DNA of 64,000 bases from Lamprobacter modestohalophilus (GCF_016583905.1 NZ_NRRY01000011.1:51405-115404); one strand, 5' to 3'; positions 1 to 9,525 are shown, numbered from the stretch's first letter. Notes: generated by a model not told the origin, from the letters alone. Program-made: numbers and translations.

Positions 1-2
1 AA

Positions 3-578
3 GCGGACTCAGCGCTACAGATCAGCACGGCAAAAAAGGAACTAGATCGCTGCCAGCGGGATCTGGAACAGGTCAACGAACGCAGCCGCCAAATATTTTG
101 GCTTTTTGAAAGCCTAGAAAAGGAAGTAACAGCTGTTTTTGAATCCATGACGTGGAAAGCGGGCTCAATATTCAGAAAAGGCGTTCTCGTGGCAACATTT
201 TGCCGTGAAAGTCGTATCACAAAAGATGATATCGAAGAAATCTTCGCGACGGCACGTCAACTGTCTCCGGATTGGAGCTGGTCATCATCGCCATCGGCGT
301 TCGGCCACTTCGATCAAAGATCGGCCATAGCGCCGACAGAGCGTCTTGCCCAATGCCAGCGTAGTCTGCAAGTCGCGATTAGCCAAAATAATCAGCAGCT
401 CGCTCTCCTCGGCAGCTTGGAAGATCAGGTGTCGGCGGTTTTCAACTCAATGACATGGAAGGTCGGCACTTTTTTTCGAAGGTTTATCCTGGCAGTCACA
501 TTTCGTCGGGAAGAACGCATTACGCGTGACGATATCGAAGAGCTCTTTGCGAGGTCGAAGCATCTTTCATTTGACTAG
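3..578 (+). CDS. C-terminal part of a coiled-coil tailed polysaccharide-locus protein (5' end outside window)
   Basis: The reading frame is open from the first bases of the window to the stop at 576-578, so this is the tail of a longer gene. The visible 191 residues contain an internal duplication: a helical stretch followed by VTAVFESMTWKAG...DDIEEIFA, and again VSAVFNSMTWKVG...DDIEELFA. The SMTWK segment resembles the short S-x-[ST]-W-[RK] motif found near the ends of many glycosyltransferases and rhamnan/O-antigen proteins; that comparison is from general family knowledge. The gene ends 53 bases before an ABC exporter permease, so it probably belongs to the same polysaccharide operon. The catalytic part, if any, is not in the window. 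Confidence 0.6.
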   Translation, partial: ADSALQISTAKKELDRCQRDLEQVNERSRQIFWLFESLEKEVTAVFESMTWKAGSIFRKGVLVATFCRESRITKDDIEEIFATARQLSPDWSWSSSPSAFGHFDQRSAIAPTERLAQCQRSLQVAISQNNQQLALLGSLEDQVSAVFNSMTWKVGTFFRRFILAVTFRREERITRDDIEELFARSKHLSFD

Positions 579-631
579 CCCAAGTGACCACCCGCCCGAA
601 AGCCGGTGCTATAAAGCGATAAGGAAGAGCG

Positions 632-1402
632 GTGAAGTTTTCAACTCTCAATGATGCCTTCTGGCTTAAACTTTGGTTCAGCCTGAAGTCAGAGGCTGCG
701 AAGAATTACTTGAACTATGTGTGGTGGCTCTTGGAGCCTGCCCTGCATGTGGCGGTGTTTTACTTTGTCTTTGGACTGATTTTTCAACGGGGCGGGGAAG
801 GCTTTATCGCCTTTCTGTTATGTGGGCAGATACCCTATCTGTGGTTCTCACGGACTGTCAACAACGCAGCTGGCTCAATCCTGGGCGGCCGCGGTCTCAT
901 ACAACAGATGGCAATTCCGACAGCATTTTTCCCGGCAGTGGTAGTTGGAAAAGACGCATTAAAACAAACGGTGGTTTTTGCGGTATTACTGTTATTCCTT
1001 GCCACCCAGGGTGCTCAACCTAGCTGGATGTGGCTGACGCTACCTGCCGTTGTCTTCACGCAGCTCTTGCTCGTCACTGGAGGGGCGCTGTTAGTCGCAG
1101 CAGTGACACCCTTCGTTCCCGACGTTCGCTTCCTTATTCAGGCGGGAATGATGATGCTACTTTTTGCATCTGGCATCTTTTACGACTACAGTGAGCTCTT
1201 AAGCGAGCAGCAACAATCCTTTTTCCTGATGAACCCGGTGGCAAATCTCATCGTATCCTATCGCAACGTCTTGCTACACGGAGATTGGCCGAACTGGCCA
1301 GGGCTATTCTGGATATCGATGCTAAGCGGTGCCTGCATTATGGGCATGCTCATCTTCTACAGACGCGCAGCGCCAGTATACGCTCGACTCGTCGTTGAGT
1401 AG
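632..1402 (+). CDS. Polysaccharide ABC exporter permease (Wzm/KpsM-like, ABC-2 family)
   Basis: A 256-residue membrane protein with about six hydrophobic segments, starting at a GTG preceded by an AAGGAAG ribosome binding site at 621-627. The N-terminal region with KNYLNYVWWLLEPALHV and the later GRGLIQQMAIPTAFFP segment are typical of ABC-2 permeases that export lipid-linked O-antigen or capsule chains across the inner membrane. It lies two bases upstream of its ATPase partner, so the two are translationally coupled. Length agrees with the family (about 260 residues). The exact export class, O-antigen or group 2 capsule, cannot be told from the permease alone. Confidence 0.88.
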   Translation: MKFSTLNDAFWLKLWFSLKSEAAKNYLNYVWWLLEPALHVAVFYFVFGLIFQRGGEGFIAFLLCGQIPYLWFSRTVNNAAGSILGGRGLIQQMAIPTAFFPAVVVGKDALKQTVVFAVLLLFLATQGAQPSWMWLTLPAVVFTQLLLVTGGALLVAAVTPFVPDVRFLIQAGMMMLLFASGIFYDYSELLSEQQQSFFLMNPVANLIVSYRNVLLHGDWPNWPGLFWISMLSGACIMGMLIFYRRAAPVYARLVVE

Positions 1403-1404
1403 GA

Positions 1405-2118
1405 ATGATGACTGACATGCCTACCACTGCTCTAGAGCTCCGTGATGTTACCCTTGAGTATCGGATGAGGCGCTCTTTCTTTAGACATAGTTTCCGTCGT
1501 GCCCTCGACGGAGTGAGCTTCGATGTCGAAAAAGGTGAAACGGTCGGTATCATCGGCGGAAATGGGAGTGGAAAATCAACGTTGCTGCGCGTACTCGGCG
1601 GTATCTATCGGCCCAATAGCGGACACATCGCCTGTTGGTGTGAAAATATCATGATGTTGTCGCTTGGCCTTGGTTTCGATCCCGAGTTGTCAGGTCGGGA
1701 TAACGCACTGATAGGCGGTGTATTGCTCGGCGGCAGACGCCGAGAGGTCAAGCAAAGAGTCGATCAAATGATTGCGTTCGCTGAACTTGAGGAGCAGTCA
1801 AAAGATCCGGTCAAAACCTATTCGTCTGGAATGAAGGCTCGCTTAGGTTTTTCTGTGGCATTGACCATGGAGGCAGATCTCCTATTAATTGATGAGGTGC
1901 TAGGTGTTGGAGACCAAGCGTTCCAGCAGAAAGCAAAGGCTGCGATGTTGTCGCGAATCAACTCGGAGCAAACGGTAGTCTTTGTGTCACATTCGCTTGC
2001 AATGGTGACTCAGCTGTGTAACCGCGTTGTTTGGCTAGAACGGGGCAGGGTTCGACAGCAGGGTAGCGCAGTTGATATTGTGGAGGCATATAAGATTGAA
2101 CAACAAAACAAGACGTAG
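1405..2118 (+). CDS. Polysaccharide ABC exporter ATPase (Wzt/KpsT-like)
   Basis: The 237-residue protein has a Walker A motif GGNGSGKST at residues 51-59, an ABC signature YSSGMKAR near 139-146, a Walker B with LLLIDEVLGVGD near 159-170 and an H-loop SHS near 195-197. It would power export of a finished glycan through the permease encoded immediately upstream. It lacks the C-terminal carbohydrate-binding domain that long Wzt proteins use to recognise chain ends, so it is closer to the short KpsT/RfbE type. Two ATGs (1405, 1408, and a third at 1417) are possible starts; the first was kept because it follows the permease stop by two bases. Confidence 0.9.
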   Translation: MMTDMPTTALELRDVTLEYRMRRSFFRHSFRRALDGVSFDVEKGETVGIIGGNGSGKSTLLRVLGGIYRPNSGHIACWCENIMMLSLGLGFDPELSGRDNALIGGVLLGGRRREVKQRVDQMIAFAELEEQSKDPVKTYSSGMKARLGFSVALTMEADLLLIDEVLGVGDQAFQQKAKAAMLSRINSEQTVVFVSHSLAMVTQLCNRVVWLERGRVRQQGSAVDIVEAYKIEQQNKT

Positions 2119-2172
2119 CCGCGATAGTCGCCGTTCAACGAGTTATTTGGTAAGCACGGTGGAGCAACTTGC

Positions 2173-3102
2173 ATGGAGATAATTGTATGCGCGTTCCCTC
2201 CCGGCCGGTGGAAGACGCTTTCGCCAATGATGCGCGATCTGACTGGAGCGGATGTCGCGCTGCGTCAGATGGACACCCTCGCAGAATCAGTGAGGCGCGC
2301 GCCTGGTAGCATTGTTCTTCTCTTTTTCACGCGTGCGGCGACTGCACTGGCAGACGGGCTACATCTTAGCGCGGAGCCAGAGCAGTTTATGCTGGACTGG
2401 CAGACAGAAATCAAGGCAATGCTGGCCTTCTATCGTCGCCATCGCAGCCAGACGCTTTTGCTTGATGCCGAGCGAGCTTGCGCGAGCCCTGACATCGTGG
2501 CAGCTGGTCTAAAGCGTCTCGGGTACGACCATGCGAGCGCAAACCAGGCCACCCCCTGCCTGAAAGAACAGATATCGATCCTAGAACACTGGCTCGCGAG
2601 ACGCTTACTAGAAGGAGACGTCACAACGCGCCTCGTCGAAAGTGAGCTGGAAGCTTGTGCGCTTCCCTTGCCGGCGGGAGAGAAGATCGATCTAGATGAT
2701 CCAAAGACACTGTGGGCGAGATATCGGGTCGATCGACGGGCGGCGTCAAAGTCCGTCGAGACATTAAAGAGCACTGCGGATACGTCTAGCAGCAAGCCTC
2801 CTCAGCAGGTTGTGACCGCGGAGGCGACGGAGACTCCAGCAAAAGACAAACAGATAGAAGCGCTAACTGCGGAGAAGATTGACCTCACTGAAGAAAACGA
2901 ACTGCTGCTCCTGCAATTACATCAAGTCCAAGAGGAGCTCGAAGCTCTATTTCTTCAGAACCAAGAGCTACAAGCAAAGGCAAACTTAAGCTCTGAGCCG
3001 ATGGCGAAACAGGAAGGTAAGAGCGCTGCCAAATCGAGCAGTAATCCGCTGATTCGTTATCTCCGGCATGGCCGAAAAGAAGGGCACCGCTCCAAGCGGT
3101 AG
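2173..3102 (+). CDS. Unknown polysaccharide-locus protein with C-terminal coiled coil
   Basis: I do not recognise the 309-residue protein as an enzyme. Residues 1-175 form a compact alpha/beta-looking domain (MEIIVCAFPPGRW at the start, then VLLFFTR and TLLLDAE hydrophobic strands) that superficially resembles the sulfotransferase-associated proteins of capsule loci, but no PAPS motif is visible. Residues about 225-270 form a strong coiled coil including ENELLLLQLHQVQEELE, a motif I know as a recurrent tail of glycosyltransferase-locus proteins in purple bacteria and cyanobacteria. A GGTGGAG ribosome binding site precedes the ATG. Position between an exporter and an FkbM-like gene suggests a role in building or coordinating the surface glycan. 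Confidence 0.55.
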   Translation: MEIIVCAFPPGRWKTLSPMMRDLTGADVALRQMDTLAESVRRAPGSIVLLFFTRAATALADGLHLSAEPEQFMLDWQTEIKAMLAFYRRHRSQTLLLDAERACASPDIVAAGLKRLGYDHASANQATPCLKEQISILEHWLARRLLEGDVTTRLVESELEACALPLPAGEKIDLDDPKTLWARYRVDRRAASKSVETLKSTADTSSSKPPQQVVTAEATETPAKDKQIEALTAEKIDLTEENELLLLQLHQVQEELEALFLQNQELQAKANLSSEPMAKQEGKSAAKSSSNPLIRYLRHGRKEGHRSKR

Positions 3103-3158
3103 GCCACCGAAGTGCTGTCTGGGCGATCAAGCCTTCAACCAAAATTGCCGGTTTTTAT

Positions 3159-4346
3159 ATGACTACCATCGATACTCTCATTCATCTTGGCGCAGGGTCT
3201 GGCCAAGATCTCCAAGAGCACCTGGCGCTTCAACCGCGACAAGTCATCCTGGTTGAGGCCGATCCAGAATTGGCGCAGCAGCTGCAAATGAAGGCTCAGG
3301 GCCTGGAACAGGTCAGCGTTCGAAACCTGGCTGCAGCTGCCACGCCGGGCCCTGTCACGTTCTTTCGCTATAATCTACCGGGGGCAGGCGCTATCCATCC
3401 TGCGGCCGCCCTAAACGACTTATTTCCAGGTATTAGGGAGCGCGACGCGATACAGCTCTCGGCTATCGGCATCTGCGAACTGATCGCGTCACTTGGCCTC
3501 TCAGCAGATGCTGATCATGCGCTCGTGTTAGAACTCGCCGGCGAGGAATTGGCCAGCCTAAAAGCGTTGCTCAACTGCGACCTGTTACACGTTTTCGGAT
3601 CGGTTTCGGTCTTCTGCGGGAGGCAGCCGCTTTACGAGAACGGAGCCAGTGGGCAAATGATCAGCGATTGGCTGGAGGACCAGGGCTTCGCGCTTGTTGA
3701 GCGGGACGAGACAGAAGACCCGGACCGGCCTAGGTGGTCGTACAAGCGCAATCCTTTAAAGATTGAGTGCAGGGCGTTAGAAGCTCAACTCGAGCAATCC
3801 AAACGCAATAAGGATGATATTGCCACCGATCGAGACCAGCAAGCCAAACTCGCCGCCGAACGCCAAGCCCGCATCGAAGAGCTCACAACTGCACTCAATG
3901 CCGCGAAAGCAGAAACGCAAAAGCAGTCGCAGCGAGCCTCCGATCGAGACCAGCAAGCCAAACTCGCCGCCGAACGCCAAGCCCGCATCGAAGAGCTGTC
4001 CGACTCTCTCTCTGCTCTCCAACGCGACAACGCAATGCTGCTTCGCATGCAAGCACTGCGCGACGCCGACCTCAAAGACCTACAAGGTCGGTACGCGGAA
4101 GTCGTCGATCAAAAAGACCGACAAACCAAGCTCATCACGCAGCTCACTGAACGGCTAACCGTCGCCTCCAGCTACCTCCAACAGCTAAACCTCGACCAAC
4201 TGGAAGCCGCACAAACCGACCTGAGCTCACAGGAGGGCACAACCACAGAGAGCCAGTCCAAATCGCCCGCTCACAAAGAGTCACCCGAGGCCCTGAAGGG
4301 AGCGCGTCCCACATCGAAACGCACCAATCGCAACCGCACCCAATGA
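3159..4346 (+). CDS. FkbM-like SAM methyltransferase with long coiled-coil tail
   Basis: The N-terminal 200 residues begin with a Rossmann strand and glycine-rich loop (IHLGAGSGQDL, about residues 8-18) followed by an acidic EADPE at about 33-37, as in FkbM-type (Methyltransf_21) O-methyltransferases. Residues 205-370 are a charged coiled coil in which the segment DRDQQAKLAAERQARIEEL occurs twice, encoded by a perfect 58 bp DNA repeat. The tail ends in a basic stretch. The gene overlaps the downstream sulfotransferase by four bases (ATGA). Glycan O-methylation is the likely role, but no conserved active-site residue proves it; a purely structural tail protein is possible. Confidence 0.6.
   Translation: MTTIDTLIHLGAGSGQDLQEHLALQPRQVILVEADPELAQQLQMKAQGLEQVSVRNLAAAATPGPVTFFRYNLPGAGAIHPAAALNDLFPGIRERDAIQLSAIGICELIASLGLSADADHALVLELAGEELASLKALLNCDLLHVFGSVSVFCGRQPLYENGASGQMISDWLEDQGFALVERDETEDPDRPRWSYKRNPLKIECRALEAQLEQSKRNKDDIATDRDQQAKLAAERQARIEELTTALNAAKAETQKQSQRASDRDQQAKLAAERQARIEELSDSLSALQRDNAMLLRMQALRDADLKDLQGRYAEVVDQKDRQTKLITQLTERLTVASSYLQQLNLDQLEAAQTDLSSQEGTTTESQSKSPAHKESPEALKGARPTSKRTNRNRTQ
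3826..3997 (+). repeat. 58 bp perfect direct repeat, period 114 bp, inside the FkbM-like gene
   Basis: Bases 3826-3883 and 3940-3997 are identical and encode the duplicated coiled-coil segment of the FkbM-like protein. The identity at DNA level, including synonymous positions, points to a recent in-frame duplication or gene conversion and a site where tail length may change by recombination. Confidence 0.9.
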
Positions 4347-5323
4347 CCATGGAACAGCTTCCAAAAGTCCATAGGCGGGAAGTGAGTGAAAGCGCGGCCC
4401 AATTTCGTGCGGCCATCGACAGCGCGCTCGAACTGGTCCAGGACTATACGGGCAACCCCGTATCCGAGCATAGAGATCTTTCCCAGCCCCTCCCCAGCTT
4501 GCTCCAGCAATGCCAAAACCTGCTAGCAGAGGCCCAGGTCGAAGCTCCCCTGCCCGTTCGCACGCTCCACCATCTTGCGTGCAGTGGAGGCACCCTGATC
4601 AGCCGCTGTATCGCCGCCCAACCAAACACCCAGGTGCTTAGCGAAGTCGACCCCCTCAGTCCTTTTGTCCCCAGCGGTTTTCTGCCCACAGACCTGATTG
4701 GACTCAGTCGCTTTAGCTCTCGTCCTGCGAACGCAGACACCCAGATCGAAATGTTCCTCGCGGGGCTACGGGTGCTGTATGGAACAGCCACGCAACATGG
4801 GCAGCATCTAATCCTTCGTGACCACAGTCATGGCCATTTCAGCTTCGGCGCAGCTGTCACTGACCGGCCCACGCTGCATGAGATCGTCAGCCGTGCCTTT
4901 CCCGTCAAGAGTATTGTCAGCGTGCGTCATCCGTTGGATGCTTACCTGAGCCTTCTAGACAGCGGGTGGGTGCAACACTTCAGTCCAGCCACCCTAGATG
5001 AATATGCCCGTCGCTCGCATGCCTTCCTTGACGCCTACCAGAACGTCGAACTGATCCGTTACGAAGACTTCGTCGAAGACCCGCCAACAGTCATGCAGAC
5101 AATCTGCGCAACCCTGTCGTTGGACTACAACCCGGACTTCACAGAGACGTTCGCTGCCATCACGCTTTCTGGAGACTCGGGCCGTCGCGGGGACTTCATC
5201 AGCCCGCGTCCGCGGCGCCCGCATCCTCCTGCCATTGATCAGGAAGCCGAAGACTCAGAAGCCTTCCAGACCTTGCTCAGCCGCCTTGATTACCACCGCA
5301 AGGCAACGGCAAAATCTGAATGA
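4343..5323 (+). CDS. Sulfotransferase family protein
   Basis: The 326-residue protein has the two cofactor motifs of PAPS-dependent sulfotransferases: a 5'-phosphosulfate loop variant HHLACSGGTLISRCIAA at about residues 74-90, and a 3'-phosphate motif IVSVRHPLDAYLSLLDSGW at about 191-209, followed by RYEDFVEDP near 238-246. It would transfer sulfate from PAPS to a sugar of the exported glycan, in the cytoplasm. The ATG overlaps the stop of the preceding gene (ATGA), showing tight coupling. The first-loop Lys or Arg seen in many family members is replaced by a Ser-Gly-Gly core, as in several bacterial members. Confidence 0.78.
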   Translation: MTMEQLPKVHRREVSESAAQFRAAIDSALELVQDYTGNPVSEHRDLSQPLPSLLQQCQNLLAEAQVEAPLPVRTLHHLACSGGTLISRCIAAQPNTQVLSEVDPLSPFVPSGFLPTDLIGLSRFSSRPANADTQIEMFLAGLRVLYGTATQHGQHLILRDHSHGHFSFGAAVTDRPTLHEIVSRAFPVKSIVSVRHPLDAYLSLLDSGWVQHFSPATLDEYARRSHAFLDAYQNVELIRYEDFVEDPPTVMQTICATLSLDYNPDFTETFAAITLSGDSGRRGDFISPRPRRPHPPAIDQEAEDSEAFQTLLSRLDYHRKATAKSE

Positions 5324-5333
5324 GCAGTTTTAG

Positions 5334-6524
5334 TTGTTTCCGCGCCTAAAACGGCACAGCAGCGCTCAACCTTACAGTCTGCTGGCTTGCCATGAAGCGC
5401 TTTCCAGCAATAGTGGCCGACATGTGCTCAGCCTGGCACGCGCACTCCATGCGACTGGTCTCAACGTTCAAATTGCAGCGCCAACGTGCACAGCCACGGA
5501 ACGTCAAGAAGCGCACCCGCTGCTCCTCACGAGCTTCACCGATCGTATTGCTCCAAGAACAGCTCAAGCGCCGGCGCTAATCCATCTCTGGACCCCGCGA
5601 GAGCGCATGCGGCTGTTCTATGTCGAGCTCTGTCGACGTCATCGCTCGCGCATTCCCTATATCGTTCATCTCGAGGACAACGAACGACTCGTCACCCAGA
5701 ACCGTCTTGGCCTCAGCCAGATTGACTACCAAACAATCGCCGATGGACGGCATAAATTGGACAACGTGGGCGCCGCTGTCATGCACCCACGAAAAGGCAC
5801 CGAGTTTCTGCGTGGAGCTGTCGGAATCACCGCCCTAATCGATAACCTGCTCGAAACCCTTCCAGTGTCATGCCCAAGCCAAGTATTTTGGCCAGGATAT
5901 GACCCCATCTTTGAAAATCCCAGTCCAACGGCCGCGCTGCGCTTGCGCGCGCAGCTTGGTCTCACTCCACAGCAGCGCCTCACCGCATACACTGGTAACG
6001 TCCATACGTCCAATCTAAACGAAGTCCGCCACCTTTACCAAGCCGTGGCCCGCATCAATCAAGCCGGCCAACCGCTCCTACTCTTACGCACTGGTCAAGA
6101 CATTGTCCCGCCTGTCAGTCGCCACGAAACGGATCTCACCAGAAACGTCATCCATCTCGGCCAGCTTCCACGCCAGGATTTACCCACCTTACTTCGTACC
6201 AGCGACATCCTGATCCAGCCCGGTGAAGTTGACGAATGGAACCTTTACCGTGTTCCATCGAAACTGCCGGAGTATTTAGCCTCGTCTCGGCCAGTGCTGC
6301 TCCCACGCGCTAACCTTGGCACAGTGCTAACCCACGGCAGCAACGCGCTGATTGTTGATGTTGGTGATGCGCAGACAATCGCAGAAACGGTCCTCGACTG
6401 GCTTCCGCGCACAAACCAGCTCCTTAAGATCGGAATCCGTGGTGGCCTGTTCGCCCGACGGGAGCTATCTTGGGAGCAAGCGGCCCAGAAGGTTGCTAAA
6501 CTTTACGAACGCGCGGCCACCTAG
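5334..6524 (+). CDS. Glycosyltransferase, GT-B fold (GT4-like)
   Basis: The 396-residue protein reads as a two-lobed GT-B enzyme. The N-lobe has SNSGRHVLSLARALHATG, a typical acceptor-side glycine-containing helix; the C-lobe has LTAYTGNVHTSNLNEVRHL and YRVPSKLPEYLASSRPVLL, corresponding to the nucleotide-sugar binding region and the E-x(n)-E area of GT4 enzymes. It begins at a TTG ten bases after the sulfotransferase stop; a better start was not visible further downstream without losing conserved sequence. It likely adds one sugar to the growing glycan. Donor and linkage cannot be read from the sequence. Confidence 0.75.
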   Translation: MFPRLKRHSSAQPYSLLACHEALSSNSGRHVLSLARALHATGLNVQIAAPTCTATERQEAHPLLLTSFTDRIAPRTAQAPALIHLWTPRERMRLFYVELCRRHRSRIPYIVHLEDNERLVTQNRLGLSQIDYQTIADGRHKLDNVGAAVMHPRKGTEFLRGAVGITALIDNLLETLPVSCPSQVFWPGYDPIFENPSPTAALRLRAQLGLTPQQRLTAYTGNVHTSNLNEVRHLYQAVARINQAGQPLLLLRTGQDIVPPVSRHETDLTRNVIHLGQLPRQDLPTLLRTSDILIQPGEVDEWNLYRVPSKLPEYLASSRPVLLPRANLGTVLTHGSNALIVDVGDAQTIAETVLDWLPRTNQLLKIGIRGGLFARRELSWEQAAQKVAKLYERAAT

Positions 6525-6582
6525 CTCCTTACCAAGTAGCACCTTAAAGTCACAGTAAGCACCTCCGACGCTGCGCCCATAA

Positions 6583-6598
6583 CTAACCCTTAGGTTAG
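6583..6598. promoter_or_regulatory. Short palindrome in the gap before gmd
   Basis: CTAACC and GGTTAG form a perfect six-base inverted repeat with four bases between, 53 bases upstream of gmd. It has no T-run, so an operator or a structural element is more likely than a terminator. Function is unknown. Confidence 0.3.
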
Positions 6599-6651
6599 GC
6601 TGGCCTGACCAAGCACCTAAGTAGAAACACCTCAATCAAAACCACGCCAAC

Positions 6652-7782
6652 ATGCCCAAGAAAGCCCTCATCACCGGCGTCACCGGCCAAGACGGCAGCT
6701 ACCTCGCCGAATTCCTCTTAGAGAAGGGCTACGAAGTCCACGGCATCAAGCGCCGCGCCTCGCTGTTCAACACCCAGCGCGTCGACCACATCTACGAAGA
6801 TCCGCATCAGCAGAATCAGCAATTCGTCCTGCACTACGGCGATCTCACTGACACCTCCAATCTGACGCGCATCATCCAACAGGTGCAGCCCGATGAGGTC
6901 TACAACCTCGGCGCCCAATCCCATGTCGCGGTCAGCTTCGAGGCCCCCGAATACACCGCCGACGTCGATGCCATCGGCACCCTGCGTCTGCTCGAGGCCA
7001 TCCGCTTCTTAGGCCTCACCGACAAGACCCGCTTCTACCAGGCATCGACCTCCGAGCTGTTCGGCCAAGTCCAAGAGGTCCCGCAGCGCGAGACCACCCC
7101 GTTCTACCCGCGCAGCCCCTATGCCGCCGCCAAGCTCTACGCCTACTGGATCACCGTCAACTACCGCGAAGCCTATGGGATGTACGCCTGCAACGGCATC
7201 CTCTTCAACCACGAGAGCCCGCGCCGTGGTGAGACCTTCGTCACCCGCAAGATTACCCGCGCCCTCGCCAACATCGCCCAAGGCCTCGAGCAGTGCCTGT
7301 ATCTCGGCAACATGGATGCGCTGCGCGACTGGGGCCATGCCAAAGACTACGTGCGCATGCAATGGCTGATGCTCCAGCAGGAGCAGCCCGAAGACTTCGT
7401 GATCGCCACCGGCGTCCAGTATTCGGTCCGCCAGTTCGTCGAATGGACCGCCGCTGAGCTTGGCATCAGCCTCGAATTCCAAGGGCAGGGCCTCGATGAG
7501 CAAGGCCTCGTCACTGCCATCGCTGACCCCGAGATCGCCCCCGCGCTCAAGGTCGGTGACGTCATCGTCTGCGTCGACCCACGCTATTTCCGTCCTGCCG
7601 AGGTCGAGACCCTGCTCGGCGATCCGACACTCGCCCGCGAGCGCCTCGGCTGGGTGCCTGAGATTACCGTCCAAACGATGGTCGCCGAGATGGTCGCCGA
7701 AGACCTCCAGAGCGCGCGGCGCTATGCCCTGCTCAAGGCCCACGGCCATGCGATCCCGATTGCGCGTGAGGATGGACGCTGA
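6652..7782 (+). CDS. gmd: GDP-mannose 4,6-dehydratase
   Basis: The enzyme converts GDP-D-mannose to GDP-4-keto-6-deoxymannose, first step to GDP-L-fucose and other GDP-6-deoxyhexoses. The 376-residue sequence has the NADP-binding motif [13 protein letters not shown] at residues 8-20, the substrate motif STSELFG near 131-137 and the catalytic Y-x3-K in [10 protein letters not shown] (Tyr near 157, Lys near 161). [16 protein letters not shown] is also diagnostic. It lies 15 bases upstream of fcl, forming the complete two-gene GDP-fucose module. The region 6525-6651 upstream may hold its promoter. Confidence 0.98.
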   Translation: MPKKALITGVTGQDGSYLAEFLLEKGYEVHGIKRRASLFNTQRVDHIYEDPHQQNQQFVLHYGDLTDTSNLTRIIQQVQPDEVYNLGAQSHVAVSFEAPEYTADVDAIGTLRLLEAIRFLGLTDKTRFYQASTSELFGQVQEVPQRETTPFYPRSPYAAAKLYAYWITVNYREAYGMYACNGILFNHESPRRGETFVTRKITRALANIAQGLEQCLYLGNMDALRDWGHAKDYVRMQWLMLQQEQPEDFVIATGVQYSVRQFVEWTAAELGISLEFQGQGLDEQGLVTAIADPEIAPALKVGDVIVCVDPRYFRPAEVETLLGDPTLARERLGWVPEITVQTMVAEMVAEDLQSARRYALLKAHGHAIPIAREDGR

Positions 7783-7797
7783 GCCATCAGCCAACGC

Positions 7798-8787
7798 ATG
7801 AGCCCAAGCATGAGCCAAGCAGACGCCAAGCCCGTCATCTTCATCGCCGGCCACCGCGGCATGGTCGGCAGCGCCATCGCCCGCCAGCTGCAAGCCCAAG
7901 GTGACGCCGAGCTGCTCACCGCCAGCCGCAACGAGCTCGATCTGCTCAACCAGCAGGCCGTCAACGCCTTCTTCCAACAGCATCAGATCGACCAGGTCAT
8001 CATCGCCGCCGCCAAGGTCGGCGGCATTGAGGCCAACAACAGCCTGCCGGCCGAATTCATCTACCAAAACCTGATCATCGAGGCCAACCTGATACAGGCC
8101 GCGCATCAGGCCGACAGCCAACAACTGCTGTTCCTCGGTTCCTCCTGCATCTACCCGCGCGAAGCCCCGCAGCCGATGGCCGAAGACGCGCTGCTCACCG
8201 GCCCACTCGAGCCGACCAACGAGCCTTATGCGATCGCCAAGATTGCTGGCATCAAGCTCTGCGAGAGCTACAACCGCCAATACGGGCGCGACTACCGCAG
8301 CGTCATGCCGACCAACCTCTACGGCCCCGGCGACAACTTCCACCCCGAGCACAGCCACGTCATCCCGGCGTTGCTCAGACGCTTCCACGAGGCCACCCAA
8401 GCCAACGCCCCCGAGGTCGTCATCTGGGGCACCGGCACGCCGAAGCGCGAGTTCCTGCATGTCGATGACATGGCCACCGCCTGCCTGCATGTGCTGAATC
8501 TGGACATTGAGACCTATCAGGCCAACACCCAACCGATGTGCTCGCACATCAACGTCGGTACCGGCGTCGATGTCACCATCCGCGAGCTGGCCGAGACCAT
8601 CGCGGAGGTGACGGGCTACCAGGGCAGGCTCCGCTTCGACCCGAGCAAGCCCGATGGTGCCCCGCGCAAGCTGCTCGATGTCTCGCGGCTCACCGCGCTT
8701 GGCTGGCGGGCGCACTATGACCTGGAAACCGGGCTGAGGCAGGCGTATCAATGGTTCTGCGACAACCTTGATGCCTTTCGGCGCTAA
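7798..8787 (+). CDS. fcl: GDP-L-fucose synthase (epimerase/reductase)
   Basis: The 329-residue SDR enzyme completes GDP-L-fucose synthesis by 3,5-epimerisation and 4-reduction of the Gmd product. It shows the NADP motif GHRGMVGSA at residues 18-26, [12 protein letters not shown], and the catalytic Y-x3-K in [11 protein letters not shown] (Tyr near 144). The motif [12 protein letters not shown] is characteristic. ATGs at 7798 and 7810 are both possible starts; the later one leaves five fewer residues. The complete gmd-fcl pair implies that fucose or a GDP-fucose derivative is part of the glycan. Confidence 0.97.
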   Translation: MSPSMSQADAKPVIFIAGHRGMVGSAIARQLQAQGDAELLTASRNELDLLNQQAVNAFFQQHQIDQVIIAAAKVGGIEANNSLPAEFIYQNLIIEANLIQAAHQADSQQLLFLGSSCIYPREAPQPMAEDALLTGPLEPTNEPYAIAKIAGIKLCESYNRQYGRDYRSVMPTNLYGPGDNFHPEHSHVIPALLRRFHEATQANAPEVVIWGTGTPKREFLHVDDMATACLHVLNLDIETYQANTQPMCSHINVGTGVDVTIRELAETIAEVTGYQGRLRFDPSKPDGAPRKLLDVSRLTALGWRAHYDLETGLRQAYQWFCDNLDAFRR

Positions 8788-8791
8788 GGCG

Positions 8792-9514
8792 ATGACCAAG
8801 CGCGCCATGAAATCACCGGCACCCACCACCGAGACTCGGCGCGAGCCGACCCACGACAGCGGTTACAAGCTCCTCTAGGCCCACGCCGCCATGGTGCGCG
8901 ACCTGCTCACGGGCTTCGTCCCCGGCGACTGGGTCCGCAGCCTCGATCTCAGCACGCTCGAGCGCTGCAGCGGCAGCTACGTCACCGAAGACCTACGCGA
9001 CCGCGCCGACGACCTCATCTGGCGCCTACGCTGGGGCGAGGACTGGCTCTACGTCTACCTGCTGCTCGAATTCCAATCCACCATCGACGCCTGGATGGCG
9101 GTGCGCATCCAGACCTATATTGGCCTGCTCTACCAAGACCTCATCCGCGCCGAACAGCTTCAAAAAGCCGTTTGGTTCGGGCGGGTGTTCCTGCCCAAAC
9201 GTCTACCCGGGGTGTCGGTCACCCCCATGAGCGATCTCAGCGAGGTCTATCACATGCTTGCCGATAACGTTGAAACCTGGACTGATCAATGGAAGCAGCA
9301 GGGTCTGGAGCAAGGCCTGGAGCAAGGCCATGAAACCACCCGGCACATCCTTTCCCGCTTAGCCCGCCGCCGCTTTGGCCCCGAGGTTGCCGAGCAGAGC
9401 CAGCCCCTGCTGGCCCGCATCAGCGACCCCGATCAGCTCGAAGAGCTCGCCGATCAACTCCTGCTCAGCCCCGATGGCGACACCTGGCTTACCCAGCTCA
9501 AGCGCGCGTCTTGA
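8792..9514 (+). pseudogene. Rpn/PD-(D/E)XK transposase-like gene, broken (nonsense codon and internal deletion)
   Basis: From an ATG at 8792 the frame reads to a TAG at 8876-8878, codon 29, within HDSGYKLL-stop-AH where the family has a phenylalanine (compare GYKELFSHP at 58.3 kb). The same frame then continues without interruption to 9514. The middle is shorter than in intact relatives: after YLLLEFQSTIDAWMAVRIQ the conserved LPIVLYNG segment is missing. The C-terminus (RLARRRFGPEV...) resembles the DUF4351 tail of this family. These genes encode nuclease-like proteins linked to recA-independent recombination. It is very probably dead; restart at a downstream ATG (8891) would lack the N-terminal motif. 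Confidence 0.75.
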
Positions 9515-9525
9515 GCCATCCCCCG

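Noticed and set aside
7009..8829. 606-codon minus-strand open frame opposite gmd and fcl
   Set aside because: It is the antisense shadow of two certain genes; its composition (long runs of Val/Gly/Ala/Asp/Glu without motifs) is what GC-rich codon structure produces.
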